From Methanobacteriota archaeon (GTDB taxonomy: Archaea > Halobacteriota > Methanosarcinia > Methanosarcinales > Methanosarcinaceae), in NCBI GenBank assembly GCA_030837265.1, contig JAUPKV010000593.1:1-9902 (forward strand): DNA of 9,902 nt, read 5' to 3'. The notes under the pieces are model-generated. The model was given only the letters and a program-made list of their open reading frames with translations. It ran no database searches and was not told the origin of the DNA. Positions 1 to 6,071 of the stretch are shown here, in pieces. Numbering within the stretch: position 1 is the first letter of the stretch; the number at the start of each line of letters is the position of its first letter. A program made the translations under genes and the position numbers.

Positions 1-881
1 CCCACTCTGTGCCACATCATTGAACGTAGATTTATCTCCATAAGCTTGTATTTTTTGTCCCTGGAATCATATTTAAATTCGGGTTGTGCAATCCCTTTTA
101 TATCCATATTGTCAAGAATTTCTCTTCCCAGTATCTTCACTTCCTCTGGAGCCTCATTTGAAGCACTTGCAAACACTCCGAAACTATCTGGATATTGAGA
201 CAATTTCCTTCCTGCCCATTCGTTCAGGATTTTTCCATTCATATCCCTGTAGGCGACATAGGCATATATGCAATCGTCATCACCAGGAATAATTTCTGAA
301 GCCAGAAATTTTATCCCAGAGTCCAAACGATTCTCTATTTCCTTCTTGACTTTATTCAGGTCTTCGAGACTGTCTATCCTCATATTCCTGAAAACCTTTT
401 TTTTCAGGTCATCTCTCTTGCTGGGCTTCAGCAGGACAGGAAATTGAATGAGTTCAATATTTCTCAGATCTTTTTTTTCCTGAATATATTTTGTTTTAGG
501 ATAGGGGATACCCAGTTTCTCACAATAAGAATACTGAATATGTTTATCAAGGCAGGAATGCAGATTTTCCGGATTAAAGGGCAAAAAACAGAAAGAGCTG
601 ATTTTATCGTATAGCATATGCAGGTTTTCCAACTGTAAGTCATCAGTCGGAAAAACAATTATTTTTTCATACTTACTATGGAGCTTTTTAATGTTCTGAT
701 AAAGACTTTCTGGGGTTCTATCAATAAGCACAAATTTTTTTATTTTATTGCTATATGAAGCTAGCTCTCTTGAATAAGCAAAAAGAATTATTTCTCTTAC
801 TTTCTTTTCGTACAACTCTTGAATTATTGAATAACCATTTACGTTTCCGCCCAAAACGAGGACACAGTTAATTTTATTCAT
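1..881 (-). CDS. ATP-grasp carboxylate-amine ligase-like protein (3' end beyond window)
   Basis: I translated this by hand: the frame is open from an ATG at 879-881 to the left edge, giving 293 complete codons and no stop, so the C-terminus is missing. The N-terminus (VLVLGGNVNGYSIIQEL, residues 7-23) looks like the Rossmann-like pre-ATP-grasp domain. Next come FPTDD (77-81), a probable ATP-binding lysine in PVLLKPSKRD (K152), and GRKLSQYPDSFGVF (224-237), which resembles the GRKLxQYPPxFG segment of archaeal and bacterial carboxylate-amine ligase-like proteins. The metal/ATP-binding E-x-N-x-R set is MEINLRS (E282, N284, R286). Such enzymes activate a carboxylate as an acyl phosphate and join it to an amine. 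The start is supported by GGTGA five bases upstream. The nearest upstream gene is a polysaccharide deacetylase 440 bp away, so a role in glycan or peptide-glycan modification is inferred. The family call is firm; the substrate is unknown. Confidence 0.85.
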   Translation of the reverse strand, partial: MNKINCVLVLGGNVNGYSIIQELYEKKVREIILFAYSRELASYSNKIKKFVLIDRTPESLYQNIKKLHSKYEKIIVFPTDDLQLENLHMLYDKISSFCFLPFNPENLHSCLDKHIQYSYCEKLGIPYPKTKYIQEKKDLRNIELIQFPVLLKPSKRDDLKKKVFRNMRIDSLEDLNKVKKEIENRLDSGIKFLASEIIPGDDDCIYAYVAYRDMNGKILNEWAGRKLSQYPDSFGVFASASNEAPEEVKILGREILDNMDIKGIAQPEFKYDSRDKKYKLMEINLRSMMWHRV

Positions 882-959
882 TAAATCACCTTTCTTTCTT
901 CGTTACAAAGTTTAGTGACTAACGTGTCTTCTCAGTGTTAACTTTGATTTTATTTTTCC

Positions 960-981
960 AACTTTGATCTCAATGAAAGTT
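960..981. repeat. Inverted repeat AACTTT-N10-AAAGTT
   Basis: Perfect 6-bp arms (960-965 and 976-981) are separated by 10 bp, upstream of the ATP-grasp gene and inside its probable leader. A direct copy of the left half, AACTTTGAT, lies 20 bp away at 940-948, about two helical turns. The inverse form ACAAAGTTT occurs at 905-913. The clustering suggests an operator for a dimeric regulator, but arms this short could arise by chance in AT-rich DNA. Confidence 0.3.
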
Positions 982-1024
982 AAGAAAAACTAATTTTGGG
1001 GGCGGAGAGAATAAACTAAAAAAT

Positions 1025-1049
1025 AATATATATTTTATCTTATATAACC
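1025..1049 (-). promoter_or_regulatory. Candidate archaeal promoter (TATA region) for the ATP-grasp gene
   Basis: Read on the minus strand, this segment contains TTATATAAG followed by AAAATATATATT, both TATA-box-like. Transcription would begin about 25 bp downstream, near position 1000, giving a leader of roughly 120 nt before the ATG at 881. Long leaders are common in Methanosarcina. The whole area is AT-rich, so chance matches are likely. Confidence 0.35.
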
Positions 1050-1321
1050 TTAACTCCGTATCGATAGGAAATAATCATGTAAACTTAAGCCTCATGCTAT
1101 CGATAACTCCAAAGGTCATATTTCTCATATGGCGATTATGGTACTTTTCAAGCTCAATGTCTAACGACTATGTATGGTCAAAAATTCCCTAAGTGATGCC
1201 AAGTTAAGGATATAAATTACACGTCGATTTAATTCTTAATATATTTAGGCCAAAATAAAGCCGCACATGTTAAACCAGAATACGTAGAAAAATTATATGT
1301 GCATAAACCCAGTTTCAAGAA

Positions 1322-2035
1322 TCATAATTTCTCAAGGGATGCTCTTTCTTCCATAGTTAAAAAGTGACAGTTTTCATTTTTTGAAGTGCGGATTACGGTT
1401 TTAAGGTTTTGAAGAGCTTTTTCCCCGGTATTGAATTTACAATCCAGACGTACAGATGTTGCGGACATATCTATATATTCCCATGGGTGAATAAATATCA
1501 CCGGAAACTTTATTCGCCTGAGCAGTGGGACGAAAAGGTGTGGGGGTAGTCTGAGAAAGGAAGATGTGATCGTAGCAGGAATCCTGATAATTCCATCTTT
1601 GACGCTGCTTCGGGGAAAAGGAGGTTTATATGCTGCAAGAGAGGAATCGTACAGAAAGCCCTCTTCTTTAAGGAGTTCCAGATATTTTGCCGGAAACTGC
1701 AGGTTCGGAGCCCTGAAGGAGACCAGCCTTTTTGAAAACTTCCTCAGGACTTTTCCTGCTTGCTGAAGGGCAATTCTTGCTTCTTCCGCTCCCATTCGGT
1801 CAAAACGGGCATGGGTATATCCGTGGCAGCCGAGCTCATGTCCATCTTCAGGAATCCTGTGAACCAGGTCCGGATACTGTTCGGCCATCATGCCTGTTAC
1901 GAAGAAGGTAGCTTTTACATCTTCTTCTTCGAAAAGGTCCAGTAATTTCGGCAGTCCTTCTTCCATTCCCCTTGTACTTGTTAGCATGGGTGGACAATCT
2001 TCTTCAACATCAATTGTTAGTGTGATATTTTTCAT
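1322..2035 (-). CDS. Polysaccharide deacetylase (NodB/carbohydrate esterase 4-like)
   Basis: This 237-residue protein is close to the size of a bare NodB homology domain. Family members use a divalent metal to remove N- or O-acetyl groups from sugars in polysaccharides. Visible motifs, in order: motif 1 TIDVEED (catalytic base and metal aspartates, D9 and D13 region), FFVTG (44-48), motif 2 CHGYTH (metal histidines H71 and H75), motif 3 FRAPN (R108-P110), and a late IHPWEY (H183) that supplies the distal histidine. The D-H-H metal triad appears intact. There is no signal peptide or membrane segment, which suggests action on a cytoplasmic or membrane-inner-face precursor. The frame is open for 38 codons upstream (to 2149), but that part is read from inside the glycosyltransferase gene and does not resemble the family. 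The ATG at 2035, with AAGGT five bases before it and the domain starting at once, is the better start. It overlaps the glycosyltransferase gene by 26 bp. Confidence 0.9.
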   Translation of the reverse strand: MKNITLTIDVEEDCPPMLTSTRGMEEGLPKLLDLFEEEDVKATFFVTGMMAEQYPDLVHRIPEDGHELGCHGYTHARFDRMGAEEARIALQQAGKVLRKFSKRLVSFRAPNLQFPAKYLELLKEEGFLYDSSLAAYKPPFPRSSVKDGIIRIPATITSSFLRLPPHLFVPLLRRIKFPVIFIHPWEYIDMSATSVRLDCKFNTGEKALQNLKTVIRTSKNENCHFLTMEERASLEKL

Positions 2036-3140
2036 AAATGACCTTTGTATATACCTGGCTGGTCTGCTCATATATTTTTTCCCAGTCGTAATTCGGAAGT
2101 TCCTTGATCGCATTCTGGGCGAGTTTAGTTCGTATAACCGGATTTTCAATTAGTTTCTGAAGATCGGAAGAAAATTCTGTGAGATCGTCCGCAAGATAAC
2201 CGCTTACGCCGTTCTTGATGATGTCCGAGACTCCACCATGATTCATTGCCACCACAGGGACATTTTTTGAAATCGCTTCAAGGATCGCAATTCCAAATGC
2301 CTCATCTATGGAGGGTAGAGCAAATATGTCCGCATGTTCCAGATATCCCATTACTCGCTCTCTGGGAATTTTCCCTGTAAAGCAAAAATTTCCTGATAGC
2401 CCTTTTTCTTCTACCATTTTTTCCAGTTTTTGTTTTTGTGGGCCGTCTCCTACCATTATAAACATTAAATTTTCATACTTTTCAAGAAGGCAAGGAGCGA
2501 TATGAACAATATTCTGGACTCCTTTCTTTTTTGTCATACGGGCTACTGTGATGATTATAATTTTTCCTTCAGGGTCGAAAGGAAAAGGGACTCTACTGGC
2601 AATATCCTTTGAATCAATTCCGTTAAAAATCCGGTAAATAGGTTTTGATGTCATTAGCCTGGTATCTTTCTCAACTGCTGAACTGACAGCGATTACAGCG
2701 TCCGCATTTTTCAAAAATATCTTGCCTAGCAGATACAGAAGAGGGCCATAAATAGGCTGTCCTACCAGGGAATGATTGGTAATTACCACGGGTATTTTAA
2801 GTCTGTGAGATGCGACAAGAGCAGATATTCCTATAGGAGAATCCAGCCCATGGCAGTTGACAATCTCATAATTTCCTTTTTTCAAAAGATAATAAAGCTG
2901 CTTATATGCTTTGGGCATGAGAAAACGACTCTGTCCGGGAAGAGGTCTACTTTTTATCCTTATAATCGAAACTCCGTCTTTAACGCAATTTTCAGGAATG
3001 CCCGGATAGCTCCTTGTAATGATACTTACTTCGTGGCCATGTATGGCGAGGGTTTTAGCAAGGGCATGCATGGAATATTCGATTCCTCCTACTTTCGGAA
3101 AATACCAGTCACTGATCAGTGCAACTTTACGCTTTTCCAT
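2010..3140 (-). CDS. Glycosyltransferase family 4 protein (GT-B fold)
   Basis: This 376-residue protein is a typical GT4 retaining glycosyltransferase, which transfers a sugar from a nucleotide-sugar donor to a lipid-linked or polysaccharide acceptor at the cytoplasmic membrane face. The N-terminal acceptor domain opens with ISDWYFPKVGGIE (9-21), the glycine-rich GG-x-E loop of the family. NGID (173-176) marks the interdomain region. The C-terminal donor domain has ARMTKKKG (200-207, with the conserved R and K), GDGP (231-234) and PSIDEAFGIAILEA (276-289), which carries the E-x7-E motif (E280, E288). All key residues are present. The start is fixed by GGAGGGT eight bases upstream. The gene overlaps the flippase-like gene upstream by 25 bp and the deacetylase downstream by 26 bp, so the three are probably translated from one message. 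Donor and acceptor sugars cannot be told from sequence. Confidence 0.93.
   Translation of the reverse strand: MEKRKVALISDWYFPKVGGIEYSMHALAKTLAIHGHEVSIITRSYPGIPENCVKDGVSIIRIKSRPLPGQSRFLMPKAYKQLYYLLKKGNYEIVNCHGLDSPIGISALVASHRLKIPVVITNHSLVGQPIYGPLLYLLGKIFLKNADAVIAVSSAVEKDTRLMTSKPIYRIFNGIDSKDIASRVPFPFDPEGKIIIITVARMTKKKGVQNIVHIAPCLLEKYENLMFIMVGDGPQKQKLEKMVEEKGLSGNFCFTGKIPRERVMGYLEHADIFALPSIDEAFGIAILEAISKNVPVVAMNHGGVSDIIKNGVSGYLADDLTEFSSDLQKLIENPVIRTKLAQNAIKELPNYDWEKIYEQTSQVYTKVIYEKYHTNN
2041..2045 (-). promoter_or_regulatory. Ribosome binding site fixing the deacetylase start
   Basis: AAGGT on the minus strand lies five bases before the ATG at 2033-2035. It supports this start over the upstream ATG at 2149, and it sits inside the last codons of the glycosyltransferase gene, consistent with translational coupling. 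Confidence 0.6.
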
Positions 3141-3658
3141 ATCTTAAACCCTCCATAATAAACTATATATAAAAATCCGATCAAGCTACTTAGCCCAAAG
3201 GAGATAACACGTTCAAGAAAGACGAAGCTACTTGCGGAAGCCGGAGGAAAATCAAGGGCTAAAGCAATCAGCTTAAGGCGTATTACATTAAGTACCCAGA
3301 CTCTGGAGGATAATAGAAGAACAGCAACGAAGGATTTATGAAGCTGTCTCCAGTGATTCCTTACACGATAGAGAGTTGAAGAAACATTTGCTCTGAAGAT
3401 CCATATCATTAATCCGACTGCGAATAAGTATACGCTTAGAAGGTATGCTAAGAATGCCAGAAAAAAGTAACGTTTTCTGACCTGACCAATAATTTCTGGA
3501 CTTTCTCCCAGAGTAGTTATAATATCTGTCCAGTATATACGGACTAGAAATACTGTTGTAATGAGCATTAAGAAGAATACGATTGCGGTTCTAAAGGTTT
3601 CCAGGTTCAAAAGTTTACCTTCCTGAAGGTTCAAAAGTGGAATTATTTGTGGAATCAC
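3116..3658 (-). CDS. Shortened LPG-synthase-type membrane flippase (UPF0104-like), possibly degenerate
   Basis: The 180-residue reading frame is strongly hydrophobic, with about four membrane segments (roughly residues 24-42, 64-87, 110-134 and 150-169). The C-terminal stretch PPASASSFVFLERVISFG (138-155) resembles the conserved end of the lysylphosphatidylglycerol synthase TM family (PF03706), whose members are about 300-340 residues and are linked to lipid or lipid-linked sugar transfer across the membrane. The central family signature (a PGG-x-G-x-x-E segment) is absent: LIALALD (130-136) runs straight into F-PPASASS. The sequence therefore looks like N- and C-terminal parts joined after in-frame loss of the middle. 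The start is uncertain. A GTG at 3656-3658 has an in-frame stop three codons upstream and poor ribosome binding site spacing; a TTG at 3608-3610 has AGGAAGGT six bases before it. It is the first gene of the glycan operon. It could be a non-functional relic kept for coupling, or a small membrane partner. Confidence 0.6.
   Translation of the reverse strand: MIPQIIPLLNLQEGKLLNLETFRTAIVFFLMLITTVFLVRIYWTDIITTLGESPEIIGQVRKRYFFLAFLAYLLSVYLFAVGLMIWIFRANVSSTLYRVRNHWRQLHKSFVAVLLLSSRVWVLNVIRLKLIALALDFPPASASSFVFLERVISFGLSSLIGFLYIVYYGGFKIWKSVKLH
3148..3154 (-). promoter_or_regulatory. Strong ribosome binding site of the glycosyltransferase, inside the upstream gene
   Basis: GGAGGGT on the minus strand precedes the ATG at 3138-3140 by about seven bases. 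The same bases encode the Gly-Gly near the C-terminus of the flippase-like gene, so the upstream reading frame is constrained by the downstream start signal. Confidence 0.7.
3603..3638. repeat. 12-bp direct repeat in the start region of the flippase-like gene
   Basis: AGGTTCAAAAGT occurs at 3603-3614 and again at 3627-3638, a period of 24 bp. On the minus strand this encodes LLNL twice, eight residues apart. It looks like a small in-frame duplication around the uncertain start codon and duplicates the CTTTTG that contains a possible TTG start. Confidence 0.6.
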
Positions 3659-3700
3659 ACCTTTCTATAGTTAATCTGCTTTTTCTTGATTAAAAATAAA

Positions 3701-3712
3701 CAATTTAAAATC
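3701..3712 (-). promoter_or_regulatory. Candidate TATA box for the glycan operon
   Basis: The minus strand reads GATTTTAAATTG here. A start about 25 bp downstream, near 3678, would leave a short leader before the GTG at 3658. This rests only on base composition and position. Confidence 0.3.
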
Positions 3713-3738
3713 TTTCGCTACAGAGGTACCTGAAGTTG

Positions 3739-3758
3739 GAACTAATAAACGGTAGTTC
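3739..3758. repeat. Inverted repeat GAACTA-N8-TAGTTC
   Basis: Perfect 6-bp arms (3739-3744 and 3753-3758) with an 8-bp spacer lie upstream of both divergent promoters. It may be an operator or a small hairpin; the arms are short enough to arise by chance. Confidence 0.25.
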
Positions 3759-3793
3759 ATATATCTGGGCTTCACCGTCAGATTTAATTTCTT

Positions 3794-3802
3794 TTTATAT
3801 AA
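3794..3802 (+). promoter_or_regulatory. Candidate TATA box for the histidine kinase (distal)
   Basis: TTTATATAA is the best match in the spacer to an archaeal TATA box. It would give a start near 3827 and a leader of about 145 nt. A weaker ATTTAAATTC at 3908-3917 would instead give a leader of about 30 nt; sequence alone does not decide between them. Confidence 0.35.
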
Positions 3803-3971
3803 TGCCTGCTATAATTGTATTTTATCGTATTTAAGTATCTGCTTCCAGTTTCTGGTTTTTTTTCGTTCTTCGGATGTTTCCTGTAAATTGCTTTTTCTTT
3901 TCTGAACATTTAAATTCGAATTCACTATCAACATTAAGCGACCGCACACATAATAAAAAATTTAATATAGA

Positions 3972-6044
3972 ATGAACCAAATGATATATTCAATGAGATA
4001 TATTAAACTAAAAAACGGAAAAGAAATATTTAGTTCAGATCCAGATAATTCAATCATCTGGGCAATAATAATTGCTTTCCTTTGTATACTTAGTTTCAAA
4101 CGTTATCTTCTTTTCCACAGCTTGGTGGAATTATTCGGCGTGGTTGCATCCTACACTGCCTTTTTCATAATATGGAAATCCAGACGTGTAATATTTAACA
4201 AATATCTGGTTTTGATAGGGATTTCATGTTTTTTTGTAGCAAGCTTTGACCTTCTACACGCTCTGCTATTTAGTGGAATAGAGGCACTTCCGGAACTTGA
4301 CTTGAATCCTTCTATTCAATTCTGGGTAATTGCACGATTCATAGAAGGCATTTCTTTTTTGATAGCTCCACTTTTTTTGATAGAAAGTAAAAATAATGAA
4401 ATGAGTGATTCGGTTTTTCTGAAAAACTCCAGGTTCGCACGGAAGGTATTAACTATATATGCTGTAATTACAGCGTGTATTTTAATTGCGGTAACTTATC
4501 TGAAAATATTTCCAAGTTGCTATGTCGAAGGCACCGGATTTACTTTTTTTGAAGAGTTAACCGGATATGTAGTCGTATTTTTATTCTTTTGCTCTCTTGT
4601 TCTTCTGTACGCAAAAAAACACATGTTCGGAGAAAAAGTCTTTAGCCTGCTTGTAATAGCTATTTTTCTGGCAATTTGCGGAGAAGTGCCCTTTATTTTC
4701 TACAGTCATCTGGATGAATTCCCAAGTGCCATGGGACACTTCATTAAATTACTTTCCTTATGTATGATATATCTGGCTGTAGTAGAAATAGATTATGAAG
4801 AACCTTACAGTAGACTCTCCCGAAAACTTACTCAAAGAGAGGATGTGATGAATCAAGAAACAACTTTTCTTGTAAACGAGCAAAATCTCATTTACAACCT
4901 GTTTGGGGTGAAAAAAGATGCTCTTGAAAAAGAAGAGGTAATAGAAGATCCATACGGATCTCAAGAGAACTATTTTTCCTTTATGCAAAATTTTAGTGGA
5001 ATTTTATTCCAGTTGGATAAAGAGCTTTTACCTATATTTATGGATGGGTCTGTTGAAGAAATCACAGGTTACACTAAAAAAGATTTTCTTTCCGGTAGTG
5101 TAAAGTGGGCAGATGTTATTGTGCCTAACGGTTTGTCAGTAGCCCATAAGAAAACAGAATGTATCATATCGAACCCGGAAGCATCTGAGGAGACTGAATA
5201 TAGAATACTGAGAAAAGACGGGAAAATAAGGTGGGTAAGAGAGAGAATTAGAAAAATTTCAGATAGCTCTGGAAAAAATGTAAAATTTCAAGGTTGGATT
5301 CATGATATCACCGGGCGCAAAATAATTGAAGAAACCTTAAAAAAACAGGAAGAAGCTCGAATTAAAGAAATTCACCACCGAATAAAAAATAACCTTCAGG
5401 TGATTTCTTCACTTCTTGATCTGCAGGCAGAAAGATTCAATGAAAAGGAAGCCATACAGAGCAAGGAGATTCTGAAAGCGTTTAAAGAAAGCCAGAACCG
5501 TGTTATCTGTATGGCTCTGATTCATGAGGAGTTATATAAATCGAGAGATATGTCTGTGCTGGATTTCGCCAATTATTTGCAGAAATTGACTGAAAATCTC
5601 CTTAATTCATACACCGTCAAAAACGAAAACACTAACTTGAAGCTGAATCTTGAGCAGGTCTACTTAGGTATGGAAACAGCAATTCCTCTTGGGATTGTAG
5701 TAAATGAAATAATTTCAAATTCCCTTAAATACGCTTTTTCAAACCAAAAAGAAGGGGAAATCATTGTAAACCTTCATAGAAATGAAAACCATGAAAAAGT
5801 GAATGGGGAAATGAATGAAAAATCTGCAGATCTGGAAACAAATAGAAGCAAGAATGAAATACATTTACAGTATACTTTAATAGTAGCCGATAACGGTCTC
5901 GGAATACCGGAAGAAATAGATTTTGAAAATACCGATTCTATGGGGCTCCAGCTAATTAGAGTCCTCGTAGACCAGATAGATGGTCATCTGGAGCTGGAAA
6001 GAAAGGGTGGAACAAAATTTAAAATAAGGTTTAACAATAAATAA
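3972..6044 (+). CDS. Membrane sensor histidine kinase, MASE3-PAS-HisKA_2-HATPase
   Basis: This 690-residue protein has three parts. About eight hydrophobic segments between residues 29 and 273 include SFDLLHALLFSG (91-102) and FWVIARFIEGISFL (117-130), which match the MASE3 integral sensor domain. One PAS/PAC domain follows (about 335-452, ending in GWIHDITGRK). The transmitter has the HisKA_2 H-box EIHHRIKNNLQ (466-476; the phospho-acceptor is probably H469 just before the arginine), N-box NEIISNSLKYAF (578-589), DNGLGIP (640-646) and GLQL (658-661). All catalytic motifs are present, so it should autophosphorylate. About 25 residues rich in Asn, Glu and Lys (603-629) are inserted in the ATPase domain. 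There is no Shine-Dalgarno before the ATG at 3972; ATGs at 3981 and 3993 are alternatives. No response regulator adjoins it, and orphan kinases are usual in Methanosarcina. The signal sensed is unknown. It converges on ppx. Confidence 0.92.
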   Translation: MNQMIYSMRYIKLKNGKEIFSSDPDNSIIWAIIIAFLCILSFKRYLLFHSLVELFGVVASYTAFFIIWKSRRVIFNKYLVLIGISCFFVASFDLLHALLFSGIEALPELDLNPSIQFWVIARFIEGISFLIAPLFLIESKNNEMSDSVFLKNSRFARKVLTIYAVITACILIAVTYLKIFPSCYVEGTGFTFFEELTGYVVVFLFFCSLVLLYAKKHMFGEKVFSLLVIAIFLAICGEVPFIFYSHLDEFPSAMGHFIKLLSLCMIYLAVVEIDYEEPYSRLSRKLTQREDVMNQETTFLVNEQNLIYNLFGVKKDALEKEEVIEDPYGSQENYFSFMQNFSGILFQLDKELLPIFMDGSVEEITGYTKKDFLSGSVKWADVIVPNGLSVAHKKTECIISNPEASEETEYRILRKDGKIRWVRERIRKISDSSGKNVKFQGWIHDITGRKIIEETLKKQEEARIKEIHHRIKNNLQVISSLLDLQAERFNEKEAIQSKEILKAFKESQNRVICMALIHEELYKSRDMSVLDFANYLQKLTENLLNSYTVKNENTNLKLNLEQVYLGMETAIPLGIVVNEIISNSLKYAFSNQKEGEIIVNLHRNENHEKVNGEMNEKSADLETNRSKNEIHLQYTLIVADNGLGIPEEIDFENTDSMGLQLIRVLVDQIDGHLELERKGGTKFKIRFNNK

Positions 6045-6071
6045 GATGATCTATTCAATTCTTTATATATT

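Larger units (their letters stand above)
882..1321. other. Gene-free AT-rich spacer
   Basis: This 440-bp stretch separates the deacetylase stop from the ATP-grasp start. I see no convincing coding sequence on either strand; the longest ATG-started frame I found is 32 codons with no recognisable similarity. It holds possible regulatory structure: a 9-bp direct repeat AACTTTGAT at 940-948 and 960-968, a dyad AACTTT-N10-AAAGTT at 960-981, two copies of the palindrome TATCGATA at 1059-1066 and 1098-1105, and TATA-like sequence at 1025-1049 oriented toward the ATP-grasp gene. No transposon ends or RNA gene were recognised. Confidence 0.6.
3659..3971. other. Divergent intergenic promoter region
   Basis: This 313-bp AT-rich spacer lies between the divergently read flippase-like gene and the histidine kinase gene. 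I see no coding sequence. It contains TATA-like boxes for both directions, a 6-bp dyad GAACTA-N8-TAGTTC at 3739-3758, the perfect palindrome AATTCGAATT at 3913-3922, and a T-rich tract around 3845-3900. The region probably controls both transcription units. Confidence 0.6.

Noticed and set aside
86..292. 68-codon plus-strand frame
   Set aside because: It lies antisense within the ATP-grasp gene, whose protein has clear family motifs on the minus strand.
464..658. 64-codon minus-strand frame
   Set aside because: It is an out-of-frame reading of the ATP-grasp gene on the same strand; the real frame runs through from 881 to the window edge.
1094..1192. 32-codon plus-strand frame in the 440-bp spacer
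   Set aside because: No ribosome binding site, no recognisable similarity, and a length expected by chance in AT-rich sequence.
2036..2149. 38-codon N-terminal extension of the deacetylase from an ATG at 2149
   Set aside because: It is the glycosyltransferase coding sequence read in another frame, does not resemble the NodB family, and has no ribosome binding site matching the one before the ATG at 2035.
1890..2153. 87-codon plus-strand frame across the deacetylase-glycosyltransferase junction
   Set aside because: It is antisense to two well-supported genes and has low-complexity serine-rich content typical of a shadow frame.
2772..3158. 128-codon plus-strand frame
   Set aside because: It is antisense to the N-terminal half of the GT4 gene, with no family motif or ribosome binding site.
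3749..3778. Possible hairpin ACGGT...ACCGT in the divergent promoter region
   Set aside because: The 5-bp arms with a 20-bp loop are too weak to support a structure and compete with the better dyad at 3739-3758.
6045..6071. Shared bidirectional terminator between the kinase and ppx
   Set aside because: The 27-bp gap has only short T runs and no stem, so I could not support a terminator on either strand.
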